Shown: positions 12,498 to 24,165, numbered from the stretch's first letter. The stretch is 64,000 nt of DNA from Heterohyrax brucei (GCA_028571685.1 CM053142.1:67171296-67235295), one strand, 5' to 3'. Notes: generated by a model from the letters alone, not told the origin. Program-made: numbers and translations.

Positions 12498-15400
12498 TTT
12501 ATAGACTGATTAACTACCTGCAATATGCAGACAGGACAACCTTGCTTGTTGAAAGAGAAGAAGACTTGGAGCATTTACTGATTAAGATCAAAGACTGTAG
12601 CTTAAGCATGGATATTGCTTCAACATAAAGAAAACAAAAATTCTTATGACATCATAATAAACAAAGAGAATATTTAAGTTGTAAAGGATTTCATTTTACT
12701 TGGAGCTACAATCAACACTCATGGAACATGAGGTCAAGAAATCAAATGGGAGAGGTGGGGCCAAGATGGAGGACTAGACATATGTCTCCTCAATTCCCTC
12801 TGAGAACTCAGGCCTGAAATAATAATTGAATGGAGAAGCATGGACATCTGCGAGCCCTAGGATCTGGCATAGGGAGATGTTAGATTGGACTACACACCAG
12901 TGACAGAGTAACTACTTCTCTCAAAGATGAGACACCTCCTGCTTCTGCTGACTCATTGCTTGGGAAGACTGCAAGTACTGACACCTTCCTTGTTATCTAG
13001 GAGGCAGGACCAGGCATGAGCTGGATAATCTACTGAACTGTAGTGCTTAAGTAAACAGTGTATAGTGCAGCAGAGAGACTGTGCTTGGGATAGCCACATA
13101 TTGAGAGTTCAGCTGTTGACTGAGGGCACCACTGCCCCTTCACCTTCTCTTTTCTGAGCTGTGCCATAAATTCTGCTGTTTCACAGCAGGAAGGGCAGAT
13201 TGGGCGATGTACCATGATGGTCAGCTGGGAGGTGGAGTCACCCAACTGGAGGACTTAACTGGGGCTAATTCCCAAGCTGAGAAACAGTGCCTGTTTGGAA
13301 AGTGCTTCTCCAGCAGAAAAACTCTGATTAGAACTGTGGTGCCTAGAGGTATAGGTGGGGCCTGGCAGAGGATGGCAGCAAGGCCATAACCCCTCTCTAC
13401 TTTGAACCACATCACAGCATCTGGGGATGGCACTTTCGCTGTCAGCCAGAAGGCAGGGCCCACCATATCTGATGGCTTGACTGATTTTGGTAGCTGCTAG
13501 ACAGCTCCTGGCTTAGCGGACTGCTGAGTGGCCCCACAGCATCTCCACCACCCTTCACTGATCCACATCATAGTATCAGCTGACAGCCCCCTAAGGACTC
13601 CAAAAGTGGTATGTTGTCTTTGCCATCCAGGAGGAAGAGCTTGCCACCCCCTAATCCACCTGGGGCCAGTCACTAGAGTACATGGAGGTAGCTGGTGAAC
13701 AATGCTTCTCTTAGAACTATGCCTCAGTTCCTGATGAAGAAACACCAGACAAACTGAACATCTTCTAGATGGCACAAAGGCAACAATCCATAATTAACCA
13801 TTTAAAGAAACAGTCTGCCACGGCTTCAGAAAACTCCCAAAATAAAAAATCAAAAAACTCAAATGAAGAGGACTTTCTGAAACTATTGGAGGTCACATAC
13901 AAAAGAATTGTATAGACAGCCCTCCTACAGATTAAACAAAACACAGTAGAACAAAGTGAAAAATTAAGCAAGCTATTTGAGCTGATGGAACATCAATGAT
14001 CTGAAATCCAACATATCAATAACAAAATTAAAGACTTAGACAATTCAATCCAAAGCTAGAAGAGCAGAACTGAGGAGCTGGAAACCAGAGTCAATGAGCT
14101 TGAGGATACAGCAACTGACACCAACATTTAGGAAGAGAAATCAAAGAAAAGAAATTAAAAAAATGAAGAACGGTACACACACTCAGTGGAACACTGTGTA
14201 ATGATAAAGAACAATGATGATTTTAGGAAGGATCTCATCACCTGGTTTCAAACTGGAAGACATCATGCTGAGTGAAATCAGTCAGCAGCAGAAGGACAAA
14301 TATTGTATGAGACCCCTACTATAAGGAGTTAAAAACAGACTTACATACAGACGAAAAGACTCTTTGATGGCTACAAGTGTGGGGAGGGAAGGAGAGGGTT
14401 GGTCATAGATGAGATAGTTGATAGAAATTTGGTTAGGGGAAAGCAGTGACAGCACACAGTAGAAAGTAGATCAACTTAACTGGACTTCACCATAAACTGA
14501 AAACTCTTCTAATCTCATCCAAGGATAGATCAGCAGGGGTAGGGGTCTGGGGGCGATGATACTGGGGGACACTGAGGCCAACTGGCATAACTAGCCTATT
14601 GCAAAGAGAGTCTTCTGCACCCCGTACTGGTAAGTGGCATCTGGGATCTTAAAAGTTAGCAAGCTGCCATCTGAGGTACATCAAATTGTCCCAACTCATC
14701 CAAACAGATGATTACCAAGAACAACAAAGCCATAAGGAAAACAGAGCTCAGGAGACAGAAGGACCCATGTCAATGGGAGATTGTATCAACATGTGACCAG
14801 AGGAAGCAGATGTTGCCTGGCCATCACCAAAGACAGTCGTGATGCGGCTCATAATGTTTTAGTCCCTCTGGCAACATGAGAAAAAGCTCAAGAACTCCAC
14901 TAAAAGACCACAACTGATGGTCCAACATCCTGGGGGATCCCTTGGGAGCATGGCCCATAGACCTGATGTTGCCCCTATCCAGAAAACACTACTGAGGTCA
15001 ACTCTTCAGATAAAAATGGACTGGACTCAGGGGCTCAATGTGACCACATGGTGTATTTACTTTATGGCTCTATGCATTTATAGGATGCTGTCCTACTGGT
15101 CTCTTTCTAGATGGGTAAGAAGTGGGTGGAGAGAAGTGGACAGGAGATTTTTAACAGGATACAAGTACAGAATGAAAAAGAGGAGTGCGCTGTCACCAGG
15201 CAAGGAAAGGAGAAGGAGCTGCAGATAGGCAGGGATGCAAAATTAATATGACTGTATAGTTTCACTTAATCACAATTAATAAAAAAGAAAAGAAAGAAAT
15301 CTAACAGTGATTGAATTGGGCATATCTCCTGCAAATGCCCTCTTTAACACATAAAAAAGTAAACAAGTCACTGAGGGCTAAAGTGTAACTCACCCAAGCC

Positions 15401-15812
15401 ATGGTTCAGTTACATAGTATGCATACAAAAGCTGGACAATAAATAAGGAAGACTGGAGAAAAACTGAATTAGGGTGTTGGCAAACAATATCGAACATACC
15501 ATGAACTGCCAGAAGAATAAGCAAATCTGACTTGGAAGAAGCACAGCCAGAGTACCCCTTAGAAGCGAGGATGGTGAGACTTTATCTTATATACTTTGGA
15601 CATGTTGTCAGGAAGGATCAACCCCTGGAGAAGGACATCATGCTTGGTCAAGTAGAAGGTCAGTGAAAGAGAGGAAGACATTCAATGACAAGGTGCCTAT
15701 GACAATGGGGACAAGAGAGCAACAATTGTGAAGATGTCATAGGACTGGGTAGTGTTTGGTTCTGTTGTAAAGTCTCTGTGAGTTCGAACTGACTCATTAT
15801 TACCTGACAATA
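12498..15812 (+). mobile_element. RTE LINE fragment, split by an L1
   Basis: The left part (about 12498-12746) encodes reverse-transcriptase-like sequence in which the catalytic YADD is YADR, followed by TTLLVEREEDLEHLL. The right part (15305-15812) continues the same element through GCATATCTCCTGC and the 3' end GACTTGGAAGAAGCACAGCC to GAACTGACTC. The L1 at 12747-15293 was inserted between them. The element has stops and a 5' truncation, so it is inactive. Confidence 0.85.
12747..15293 (+). mobile_element. L1 with 5' UTR, partial ORF1 and large internal deletion
   Basis: Begins with an L1-like 5' end (GGGGCCAAGATGG). A degenerate ORF1 starts at 13769 and has several in-frame stops; its coiled-coil part is recognisable (KLSKLFELMEHQ). 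Near 14175 the sequence jumps to the last part of ORF2 and the 3' UTR, so nearly all of ORF2 is missing. It ends in an A-rich tail. The flanks AAGAAATCAAA (12736-12746) and AAGAAATCTAA (15294-15304) are a target duplication with one change. Confidence 0.9.
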
Positions 15813-16166
15813 AGAATAATATGCAGCTTCAGAGTCTGGCTCTCCAGTCTGTAAAGGATATACTGTTAGCCACTTAATATTCTTCAATTCTTTCCTGCTT
15901 AAAAAAATCAGAGTAGATTCTAATGTCTAGTAACAAAGAACCGTGGTCAATTACATGATAAATATAGCTGGAAAGAAAGGGATTTACAAGTTTCTTTACT
16001 TCAAGACTAATCAGAACCATTAATACAATGTGTATAGTAAATCTCTAAGAAGGAGATTTGCCTAAATTAAGAGGACCAAAAATTGCATCCCAGAATGGTC
16101 AGTTTTCAAGGAGTAGGCAAAGAACCCCAAGCCTGAAATGAATTCTCCATCTTGCCTTCCTGATCT

Positions 16167-16318
16167 GGATTCTTGGTGGTGCAGTTGTTGCAAGCTCAGT
16201 TGATAACCTACAATTTAGCAGTTCAAATCCACCAGCCACTCCTTGGAAACCCTATGGGGCAGTTCTATTCTGTGCTAAAGGGTCACTATGAGTCAGAATT
16301 GACTCAGTGGCAACAGGT
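16167..16318 (+). repeat. AfroSINE, short subtype
   Basis: Forward copy: TTCTTGGTGGTGCAGTTG, AGCAGTTCAAATCCACC and GGTCACTATGAGTCAGAATT. Confidence 0.92.
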
Positions 16319-17149
16319 GCTGCCCCCCACCCCCATCAGAACAGGCTGAGCTCGTAAGTTTTACTCCTGATCATCTCCGTGGGTCCCTGCCTCACTGGCA
16401 CTGGGCTGACCAAAAACAGCCCCTGAAACAGATCCTTCTTTAAAACCGAAAAGCAACCAAAAAGAAAGACAAAAGGGGCTACATTTTCTCTTTAACTAAT
16501 TGATAGAGTTTTACTCATTTCATTCTCTTTTAGGTCCAATGTCTCTGAGTCAGTGTTTATTTTAAGGACTATCTCAATATGAAATCTCACGGAAAGAAGT
16601 CCTTCTAGGAAGTTGTTTGAAACTATGGAGAAGGGAGGAAAGAGAGAATTTACATGAAAAACACCCATTCTGTGTTTCTCAACAATTCACCCTTCTCCTC
16701 CTAAGATTGTATATTCCACCATTCATTCACAGAGAACTTTCTAAATAATTCCATTATCTTCAAATTTTAATATTCACTTATTTGGTATATTGAAAGTCCC
16801 TCTTGGCTTTGGCTGGCTGGCTCTTTTACTTATTCATTTGAAGGACAAATAGCATTAAAAAATATGTCCACTGAGATCAGAGACACCTGACACTTAGTTT
16901 TACCACTTCCTAATATGTACAATTATAGAAGTGGTTGATCTTTCTGAGCCACAAACATCTTCAATCAGATTGTCCAACAAGGACTGTGGGAAGTCTGGCC
17001 CATAGAGAAAGTTACAGGCAAGTGGACAGAGGGGTGAGCAACTAAGCTATCTTAGGAGAGGGGAGGCCATGGAAATCCTGCCAGAAGTCAGGGACTGTTC
17101 AGCTAAGTCCTGCCAGCAAGGAAAGAGATGAGGTGAACTCATTACTTAC

Positions 17150-17250
17150 GGGACTCCAATCTCAAAAATGTTGTTCTGGATCAGCTGCTTCCCCAACATG
17201 ATGATGCTGAGCTGAATGCAGAGTTCCATGAGGCAGCCCCCTGGAGCACA
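17150..17250 (-). CDS. ANO2: ANO2 coding exon: TM6 with gating hinge and calcium ligands
   Basis: The exon is 101 nt, enters in phase 0, encodes 33 codons and ends with two bases of a proline codon. It begins [13 protein letters not shown] and covers TM6 ([19 protein letters not shown]). Aligned to mouse TMEM16A, it carries E633, the gate isoleucine I641, hinge glycine G644, K645, and the calcium-binding N650 and E654; all are present. It is therefore the key sensor-and-gate exon. The acceptor is CTCCCTTAG and the donor CC|GTAAGT is near-perfect. The upstream intron is 165 nt and starts with GC. Confidence 0.96.
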
Positions 17251-17415
17251 CTAAGGGAGGGGAGAAAAAGAAAGGCACTGTCAGAGCCAGTAGAGCTCAG
17301 AGAAGAAAGGGCACAAATTAGCCATGCTGTGATAGGATAAGGAAGGGGTGGTTGCTGTGGGAGGGTGTGCCTACAAACCACTAGCCAGGCGTGAAACACC
17401 ACTGGGTACACTTGC
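17251..17415 (-). promoter_or_regulatory. ANO2: GC-AG intron in ANO2 (165 nt)
   Basis: The donor reads GAG|GCAAGT and the acceptor CTCCCTTAG. Both exons are fixed by the conserved junction MEE|CAPGG. The donor matches the consensus of GC introns (AG|GCAAGT), where extended pairing to U1 snRNA offsets the C at +2. Confidence 0.9.
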
Positions 17416-17473
17416 CTCTTCCATTCGGTAGCCATCGAACACATAGACGTAGCTTCCAGGCCTGCCTACAAAC
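17416..17473 (-). CDS. ANO2: ANO2 coding exon: extracellular loop between TM5 and TM6
   Basis: A 58-nt exon whose first base completes an arginine codon, followed by 19 codons ending in MEE. It encodes [19 protein letters not shown], the conserved outer-vestibule loop. The arginine in GYRMEE matches R621 of mouse TMEM16A. The serine and the VFDGY stretch match ANO2 rather than ANO1, which has aspartate and IFRSF there as I recall. The acceptor is GATTTCAG. The donor reads GAG|GCAAGT, so the intron begins with GC. Using the GT four bases downstream would shift the frame and destroy the conserved MEE|CAPGG junction. The tiny exon and short following intron make the GC donor the notable point. 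Confidence 0.95.
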
Positions 17474-19015
17474 CTGAAATCAAGAAGTGTGGGAAGAGTT
17501 AGGGAAAGTGAGTTAGGACAAGTGAGAAAGCATACATCCTGGGTGGACTAGCCACCCCTATGTCCTCCTTGACATTACTGGCCATGTTGGGTGCCAAAGT
17601 ACCCAGGGACAGGAGTTCACACACTGACATTGGCTAGCAATCACCGATAACATCTAGACTTCTCCTCTTTACCCGGTCAAATCCCAAGCAATAGAGATTG
17701 AGCTTGGTTTGGTGTGGAACTAGGAAAGGCACAGGAATGTATGTCTGTATGTGTGTGTGCACAGGTGTCCAACAACTTCTGAGCCTAAACACAAGGAAAG
17801 TTGAATTCTCTGTGAGTGTACTGTTTGCTCATCTTCATCAAGTATCAAAAACTGAGCTCTGATCATAACTCCTTAGTGAGGGTTTCTTCTTTCCCAGGAA
17901 ATAACTGACTACAGTTGACTGAGGTGGAGATTTCTTGGATCAGAAAATAAGAAGTCTTGACTTCTTGTTGGAAAATTTCAAAGGAACTGAAGAAGCCTGC
18001 CACATTCCTCTTCTAAGTAGGGTCTATTTGATTGAGGGATAAGAAGAATGGGTGGGAGCAGGGACAGAAAGGTGAAAGTCAATCAGGGAACCGGCCAGGT
18101 AGTCAGAAGAACCCATTTTCTTGATATGTCACCCCCTTGCTCACCTGTTGCAGTGTGCTCACCTATTAGAGACTCCAGTTAAATCTCTCCTCTGTGACGT
18201 CTTCCTGGAGCCTCTGTCCTTAGGCATATTTAATCCTTCTTATCATAACACTGAATGCAGATTACATGTGCTCTTGCCAAGACTATCTCTTCCACCATAA
18301 CTTATGCTTCTCTAAGGGACAGGACCCTGTTTTTTGTCTTGAATATCATATGTGTACAATTTGACAGAAAACCACCAGTGAAATACACACTCATTGATAT
18401 GGGTAGTCTCTCTGCTGCTCTTATTCCATTATAGCCAAGGGCAGAGGCCCTGGGAAGCAGTTGCTGTGTGGGTCACAAATATGTCTTTAAGAAATTATCA
18501 AGGGTAGACTATGATAGCCCTTGCTGTAATGTCTGCCTGGTGAGTTTTTATTTCTAGAGAAGTTTTCCTGGCATAATTGGTTGGTGTCTACTAGGACATC
18601 TCCTTGCAGCTAGCCAACTGACCTTTGATAAGTAAAAAATACTTATCAGAAGTAATTTTACATCCAGACATAACAGCCAGTGGTTAGATATGAAATTCCC
18701 TCCTGCTTCTACAAAACTGGGAGACACAACTTCTTCTCAGACTCCCTCTTCAGGGCCCAGAACAAAATCCCTATAGAGTTGCCTTGGTTATCAGATACTC
18801 CTTAGTGAAGGCTTCTGGTTTCAGAAAGCACTAATTCAAAATGATTTGGTGTTAACCCCCCTGCTGAGGTGAGCAGCCAGACGGGGACGGGGCTGGATAA
18901 GGGGACTGAGGGTATGAGTTGACAGTAAGGATGGGCTGACCCTACTTGTCCTGACAGTGGAAGACGCAGTTGCAGGAACACGTGGGCCTTGCATGTATGA
19001 TGCTGTGGTACTCAC
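17474..19015 (-). other. ANO2: ANO2 intron, 1.5 kb
   Basis: Free of young retroelements. An L2-like segment is likely at 18125-18345. The remainder is unremarkable single-copy-looking sequence. Confidence 0.85.
18125..18345. repeat. L2-like ancient LINE fragment
   Basis: TCTTCCTGGAGCCTCTG and TTCTCTAAGGGACAGGACCC resemble the L2 3' end. Judged by eye. Confidence 0.5.
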
Positions 19016-19127
19016 CTCCCCTTAAAAAAGGCCACATAGAAGATGGGAGAGTAGGCGTTGACAAACTTCAGCAAGAAAGCTTTGAGTATCAGGCGTTCCT
19101 CAAAAGTCTGTTCTGTTTTGGGAACCT
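19016..19127 (-). CDS. ANO2: ANO2 coding exon: TM4-TM5 linker and TM5
   Basis: This 112-nt exon completes a split glutamate codon, encodes 36 whole codons and ends with two bases of an arginine codon. The start [17 protein letters not shown] is the cytosolic linker. TM5 follows as [20 protein letters not shown]. Pore residues conserved in TMEM16 channels are visible by alignment: K588 and N591 in LLKFVN, V599 of the hydrophobic gate in FYVAFF, and K603 at the outer mouth (mouse TMEM16A numbering, from memory). The acceptor is TCTTGCAG and the donor is AG|GTGAGT, close to consensus. The next exon is only 1.5 kb away. Confidence 0.96.
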
Positions 19128-21181
19128 CTGCAAGACAAGAGTAAAGCTGATGAGACTTAGAAAGATTTCTCATCTCCTCAGAATTTGGATCCAGTAACCC
19201 TGCGACATGAATTACTGTCTCTCGGTTTATTCCTTTAGAACAGAAACCAAGAGATCATCTCCCTGGTACAACAGAACTGAATTCTTCTGGAAGGCCTCCA
19301 ACTGTTCGTTTAGCAGGTATATGAAATTATCTATCACCTCTATCTTTCCATTCCCTCCTCTATTTCTCACCATACTCCTCAGAGAGCAGCTCTGAGCAAG
19401 CAGAGATGCCCACCACCACCCTTGCTTCTTCCATGGAAATTCAGTTTTTACCTGTATAACAGGTTACCACTTTTATGGGATCTTACTTGAACAAAGGTCT
19501 CTGACTGAAAATTAGGTTCCCTAATCACTGAACTTGTCAAGAGGCAGCAAAGATTTCTTCTGGGGACATGATATTGTTGCTTTTCTTTCACTCCTCCTTT
19601 GTTTTTAGTGGGAAAACATTCATCATCCACATGTGCTCTGGATAGGCTGTGACATCTTGCTTTTAGTCACTCAAATGATGACTGGTCATCAGATAAGATG
19701 AGCAGAACACAAACACAGCCTGAGCCAAATGCCTTGAACTCTACGTGGGCCTTAGTCTCAGGGAGTTTTCTATCCAGACTAGTCAGAGAAGCCCACTAGT
19801 GCTCTTCGAAGGACTCTGATGAGCACTCAACAGAGACCTCACAGGGGCCTTCATAAGACTGGAAGCTCCAGGGGTCCATTGTGCAGCATGCTTAGTGGGA
19901 TCCACAGACCTGTGATAATAGTTCATTAAAGGTAAGAGGTGACACAACCACATTCTTCAGGGGTAGAAAGAAAGCACTAACCCTGCATCATCTGGATCTT
20001 GGTAGTCTGATAATGTGCTGAGGATGTGGACAAAGTGCCAGGGCCATGGTGGCCAACGGGTGCTGGTTGCAGAGAAGACCGATCTGTGGACCTGCCTAAC
20101 GTGCCTGCCTACCTGGCTCACCTGGCTTTCATGGAAATCATCTAAACAGTGCTGTTGGAAACTGAGACTCAACTTCACTTGTTCATGAATATATCTGTCT
20201 TTCCTTCTTTCTTTGTCACACCACCCCACTTCTTACTGTGCTTCCTAGGCGCAATCCCCAAATAAACTGCCTATTCCCAAATCCTTGACTTAGAGTTTGT
20301 TTTGTGTGGGGGAGGGGGACAACACTCAAGCAGTCAGTGAGAGTTCCCATTATTGTTATATGTCCGTAAGTAATTAATACAGAGAGACAGAAAATACTGT
20401 AAAACAAAAAGGGAAAGATTAACACCAGCTGAAAGAATCTGGGAAGACTTCAGGAAAAAGATGGTGACTAACATTTGACCTAGACTTTAAAGGATGTGAA
20501 AGACTTGAAGATGAGGAATTGGAAGAGGGAAGGGTAGCTTATGTAGTTGAAGACATTCAATAAAGCAATAGTGTTCACTATAGTTCTCACCCTGCCTTGT
20601 GATCATGAAAGGGCTTCATTCTGCAAGGTCCCTGTGGATGGCCTTTTGCAAACTGCCATGTCTCTTCCAGATTCAATAAGTAAGCAGTAAGATATCTTCT
20701 TCCCTTCTATCATAGCAGAATGGAATGCCAGGGAGGAGAATGCATTCTCATGATCTAGCTTTCCCTACAGGACAGTGAGCCTGTAATTTGTTTTAAAACT
20801 TAGAATACAGTCTCTAGTATAAGTAGACAAGACAGCTGTCAGCAATGACTGCTCTTACTGGTGTTTCACTGACAACGTTCCCCACACTGCACAGGTGCCT
20901 ATGTAAAGACCCTCTTTTGGTAAAAGACTGAAGCATCTACCCCTCCCCCTCAGCCTGTGAGCACCTCTAAACTGGTCTTGGCACCTGGAGATTCAAGACT
21001 ACAAAGGTACAGGGGTCTCTGTGTGGGGACTACCTTCCAGAGGAGCCTCGGCAGGGTGAGAACTATAGTGAACATTATTGCTTTATTAAGTATCTTCAAC
21101 TACATAAGCTATTGTTTACAGCTTATTGTATTTAGTAAAAGTAAAAAGTTTTAAATAGATTTGGCAAATATGTGTGTACTT

Positions 21182-22918
21182 TTGTTGCTGTTCTTTGATG
21201 CCATCAAGTCAGTTTCAACTCATAGCAACCCTATGTAAAATATCAGAACAAAACACTTCTTGGTCCTGCTCCATCCTCAAAATCATTGTTACACTTGAGC
21301 CCGTTGTTGCAGCCCCTATGTCAGTCCATCTCATTAAGGTCCTCCTCTTTTTCACTGACTGTCATCTTTACTAATAATGCTGTTCTCCAAGGACTGCTCC
21401 CTCCCAATAACATGTCCAAAGTACATGAGACACAGTCTTGCCATCCTCTCTTATAAGGAGCATTCTGACTGTATTTCTTCCAAGACAGACTTATTCATTC
21501 TTTTAGCAGTCCATGATGTATTCAATATTATTTGTCAACACTATAACTCAAAGGCATCAATTCTTTGGTCTTCCTTGTTCCTTTGTCCAGCTTTCACATG
21601 AATGTGAGGCAATTGAAAACACCATGATTTGGTTCAGGTGCACCTTAGTTCTTGAAGTGACATCTTTGCTTTATAACACTTTAAAGAGGTCTTTTGCAGC
21701 AGATCTGCCCAATGCAATATGTCATTTGATTTCCTGACTGCTACTTCCATAGATGCTAATTGCAGATCCAAGTAAAATGAAATCCTTGCCACGCTGTATA
21801 GTTTCTCCATTTATCATGATATTGCTTAATTGTCTAGCTGTGAAGACTTTTTTCTTTATGCTGAGGTGTAATCCACACTGAAGGTTGTAGTTTTTCATTT
21901 TCATCAGTTAGTGCTTCAAGATCTCTTCACTCTCAGCAAGCATAAAACAGGTTGTTAATAAGTTTTCCTCCAAATCTGATGCCCTGTTCTTCTTTATGCA
22001 GTCCAGCTTCTTGGATTATCTGAGCTGCATACAGATTGAATAAATGTGGCAAAAGATGTAACCCTGACACATCTTTCCTGTCTTTAAGCCACACAATATT
22101 CCCTTGTTACGCTTGAACAATTATCACTTTATCCATATAAACAGGTTTCTCATGAGCACAACTAAGTGTTCTTGAATTCCCATTCTTTGCAATGTTATTC
22201 ATAATTTGTTGTAGTCCACACAGCTGAATGTCTTTGCATAGTCAATAAAACATATATAAACATGTTTCTAGTATTCTCTGTTCAGCCAGGATCCATATGA
22301 CATCTGCAATGACATACCCCTCATTCTACATCCCCTTTTGGATCTTGCTTGAATTTCTAAAAGTTCCCTGCTGATGTATTGTTGTGACTGCTTTTGAATT
22401 ATCTGAAGCAAAATTTTACTTACACGTGGCATTAATATTTTTAATTTCTGCATTCTGATGGGTAACCATTATTTAGAATTGGCACAAATATCGTTCTCTT
22501 CCAGTTGGTTGGCCAGGAAGATGTCTCCTAAATTTCTTGAAATAGACAAGTGAGTTTACTGCAGCACTGCATCTGTTTGCTGAAACATGTGAATTGATAT
22601 TCCAATAGTTCCTGGAGTCTTGTTTTTTGCCAATGTCTTCAGTACAAATTGGACTTCTTCCTTCAGTGTCATAGGTTCCCGATTGTATGTTACCTCCTGA
22701 AATTATTGACCATCAATCAATTATTTTTGGTACAGTAACATCGTGTATCCTTTCCATCTTCTTTTGATGTTTCCTACATTGTTAAGTATTTTGTCCAAGG
22801 AATACTTCACTAATGCAACACAAGCTTTGAATTTCTTCTTCAGTTCTTTCAGCTCCACAAATGCCTAGTGTGCAGTTCCCTTTGGTTTTCTAACTCCAGG
22901 TCTTTGCAAGTTTCATTT

Positions 22919-22920
<2 letters not shown>
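21182..22920 (-). mobile_element. RTE LINE, 5'-truncated, reverse
   Basis: About 1.7 kb of RTE on the minus strand. It starts at its 3' end (GATGCCATCAAGTCAG, AACTCATAGCAACCC) and runs back into the reverse-transcriptase region, broken by stops and frameshifts. It aligns along its length with 51443-53000. The right end abuts a (CA)n tract. Inactive. Confidence 0.9.

Positions 22921-22921
<1 letters not shown>

Positions 22922-22964
<43 letters not shown>
22922..22964. repeat. (AC)n microsatellite
   Basis: 43 bp of uninterrupted AC dinucleotide, about 21 units, at the 5' edge of the RTE copy. Likely polymorphic. Confidence 0.98.
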
Positions 22965-22965
<1 letters not shown>

Positions 22966-23139
22966 GATATAAAGAATTCATTGCTAGCAAGAGCTGTGAT
23001 GGTAAAGACCACTGGAACATAAGTGCTGCTTGGGTGAGGCATACAAAAGACTGAGCTGTGACAGCAGCAAGGAGTACATCTTTTTTTGACATTTCTAATT
23101 TTTTTACATTACTGTTACAGTAGATTAAAAAAACAAAAA

Positions 23140-23182
23140 ATTAAACCTGTTGCTGTCAAATCAATTCCAACTCAACAGTAGC
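23140..23182 (-). repeat. AfroSINE 3' stub
   Basis: Short piece with CTGTTGCTGTCAAATCAATT and CCAACTC, matching the reverse SINE/RTE tail only. Confidence 0.5.
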
Positions 23183-24122
23183 TAGAGTTGCTTAAGCTGA
23201 CACATGTAATGAATAAACAGCCCTTAAGATACTCATTATAATATTCCTAAAGAAATAGAAAGGTTTCCCCCAACTTAGGCTCTTAGGGTGCAGGAAGAGT
23301 GTTTCTAAGCAGCCCAGGGGTCACTAAGGGAGGCAGAGCTGAAAGGTAAAGTCAGTGTATCTGTGGGAGACATAGTTGATTTGTTGCTAGGGAGAAATGT
23401 ATTTGAGAGAGATGAGATGTCATCGAGTGGAACACTCTAACACCTTCTAGCATAAATTACTGGGAATTCACTTGAAGTTACTATGCCTTTGGTGATCCAC
23501 AGAATGTATGGTCCTCTAACCCCTTTTCATGCTCTTGGTTTTCTCTGGGAAAGAGCTAGCCCAATTTTAAAGTCTTTAGCCTTAGGTAAGAGCTTTTTGA
23601 AATGGGTAAAACTCAAGAACCCTGAGTTGGAGGCTTATTTCGATGCAGACTAAACATTGCCTTAGGTGATGCCTCCTGGATGTATTCATTTTCTAAACTT
23701 TTGACAGGTTTGCCTTTATTTCTATGAAATAAGCCTCTTATTCATTTTTCCCAGTTAGTATGTTCTTGCAAGAATGTATATATCAAGAAAATAAGCTATC
23801 CTCAGTCTTCATTCAGTCATAGTGGCCATTTTCTCCCTGACATCATTCATTGCTTCCCAGTGTTATTGGCTCTCTGCTTTGCTAGCTACTGAATATTGTA
23901 AATAATGCCTTTGCTTTCTTTTCAAGAGACTTGAACTTTCATTTAGTTATCTGTATCCTGCCTTCAATCTTGGGGTCCAATCACTGCTTCCACATGTAGC
24001 ACTACTGGGAAGTATGCAGTACTCCAGGGAAGGTGTTTCTGCTTCTTAACTGTTAGCACTGTGCCTACTTTACTGAAGAATACACAGTAGCACTAATTTT
24101 CTTGAGATTCAGATTCCTTTAC

Positions 24123-24165
24123 TTTTATTTATTTGGCCTGTCAGTACTGCTTTTGCAGCAATGAA
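24123..24165 (+). repeat. Copy 1 of a three-copy 40-bp motif
   Basis: TTTATTTATTTGGCCTGTCA... then CTTTTGCAGCAATGAA. Also found at 29255 and 29671. With the last copy, similarity extends upstream through TAATTTTCTTGAGATT. Confidence 0.8.

Larger units (their letters stand above)
1087..17149 (-). other. ANO2: ANO2 intron, about 16 kb
   Basis: Holds AfroSINEs, two RTE copies, an L1, an LTR and an unidentified three-copy repeat, all listed separately. The stretches 2680-5340 and 5550-6480 hold at most faint L2-like sequence (for example 4925-5335). The stretches 6760-7760, 8000-8670, 8960-10080, 10670-10996, 11470-12400 and 15820-16160 show no gene or repeat I can name with confidence. Confidence 0.85.

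Noticed and set aside
17411-17414. Alternative GT donor four bases inside the GC intron
   Set aside because: Using it adds four bases, shifts the frame and breaks the conserved MEE|CAPGG junction.
22922-22964. Short regular repeats resembling an array
   Set aside because: A plain AC microsatellite without spacers; CRISPR arrays are not expected in a mammalian genome.
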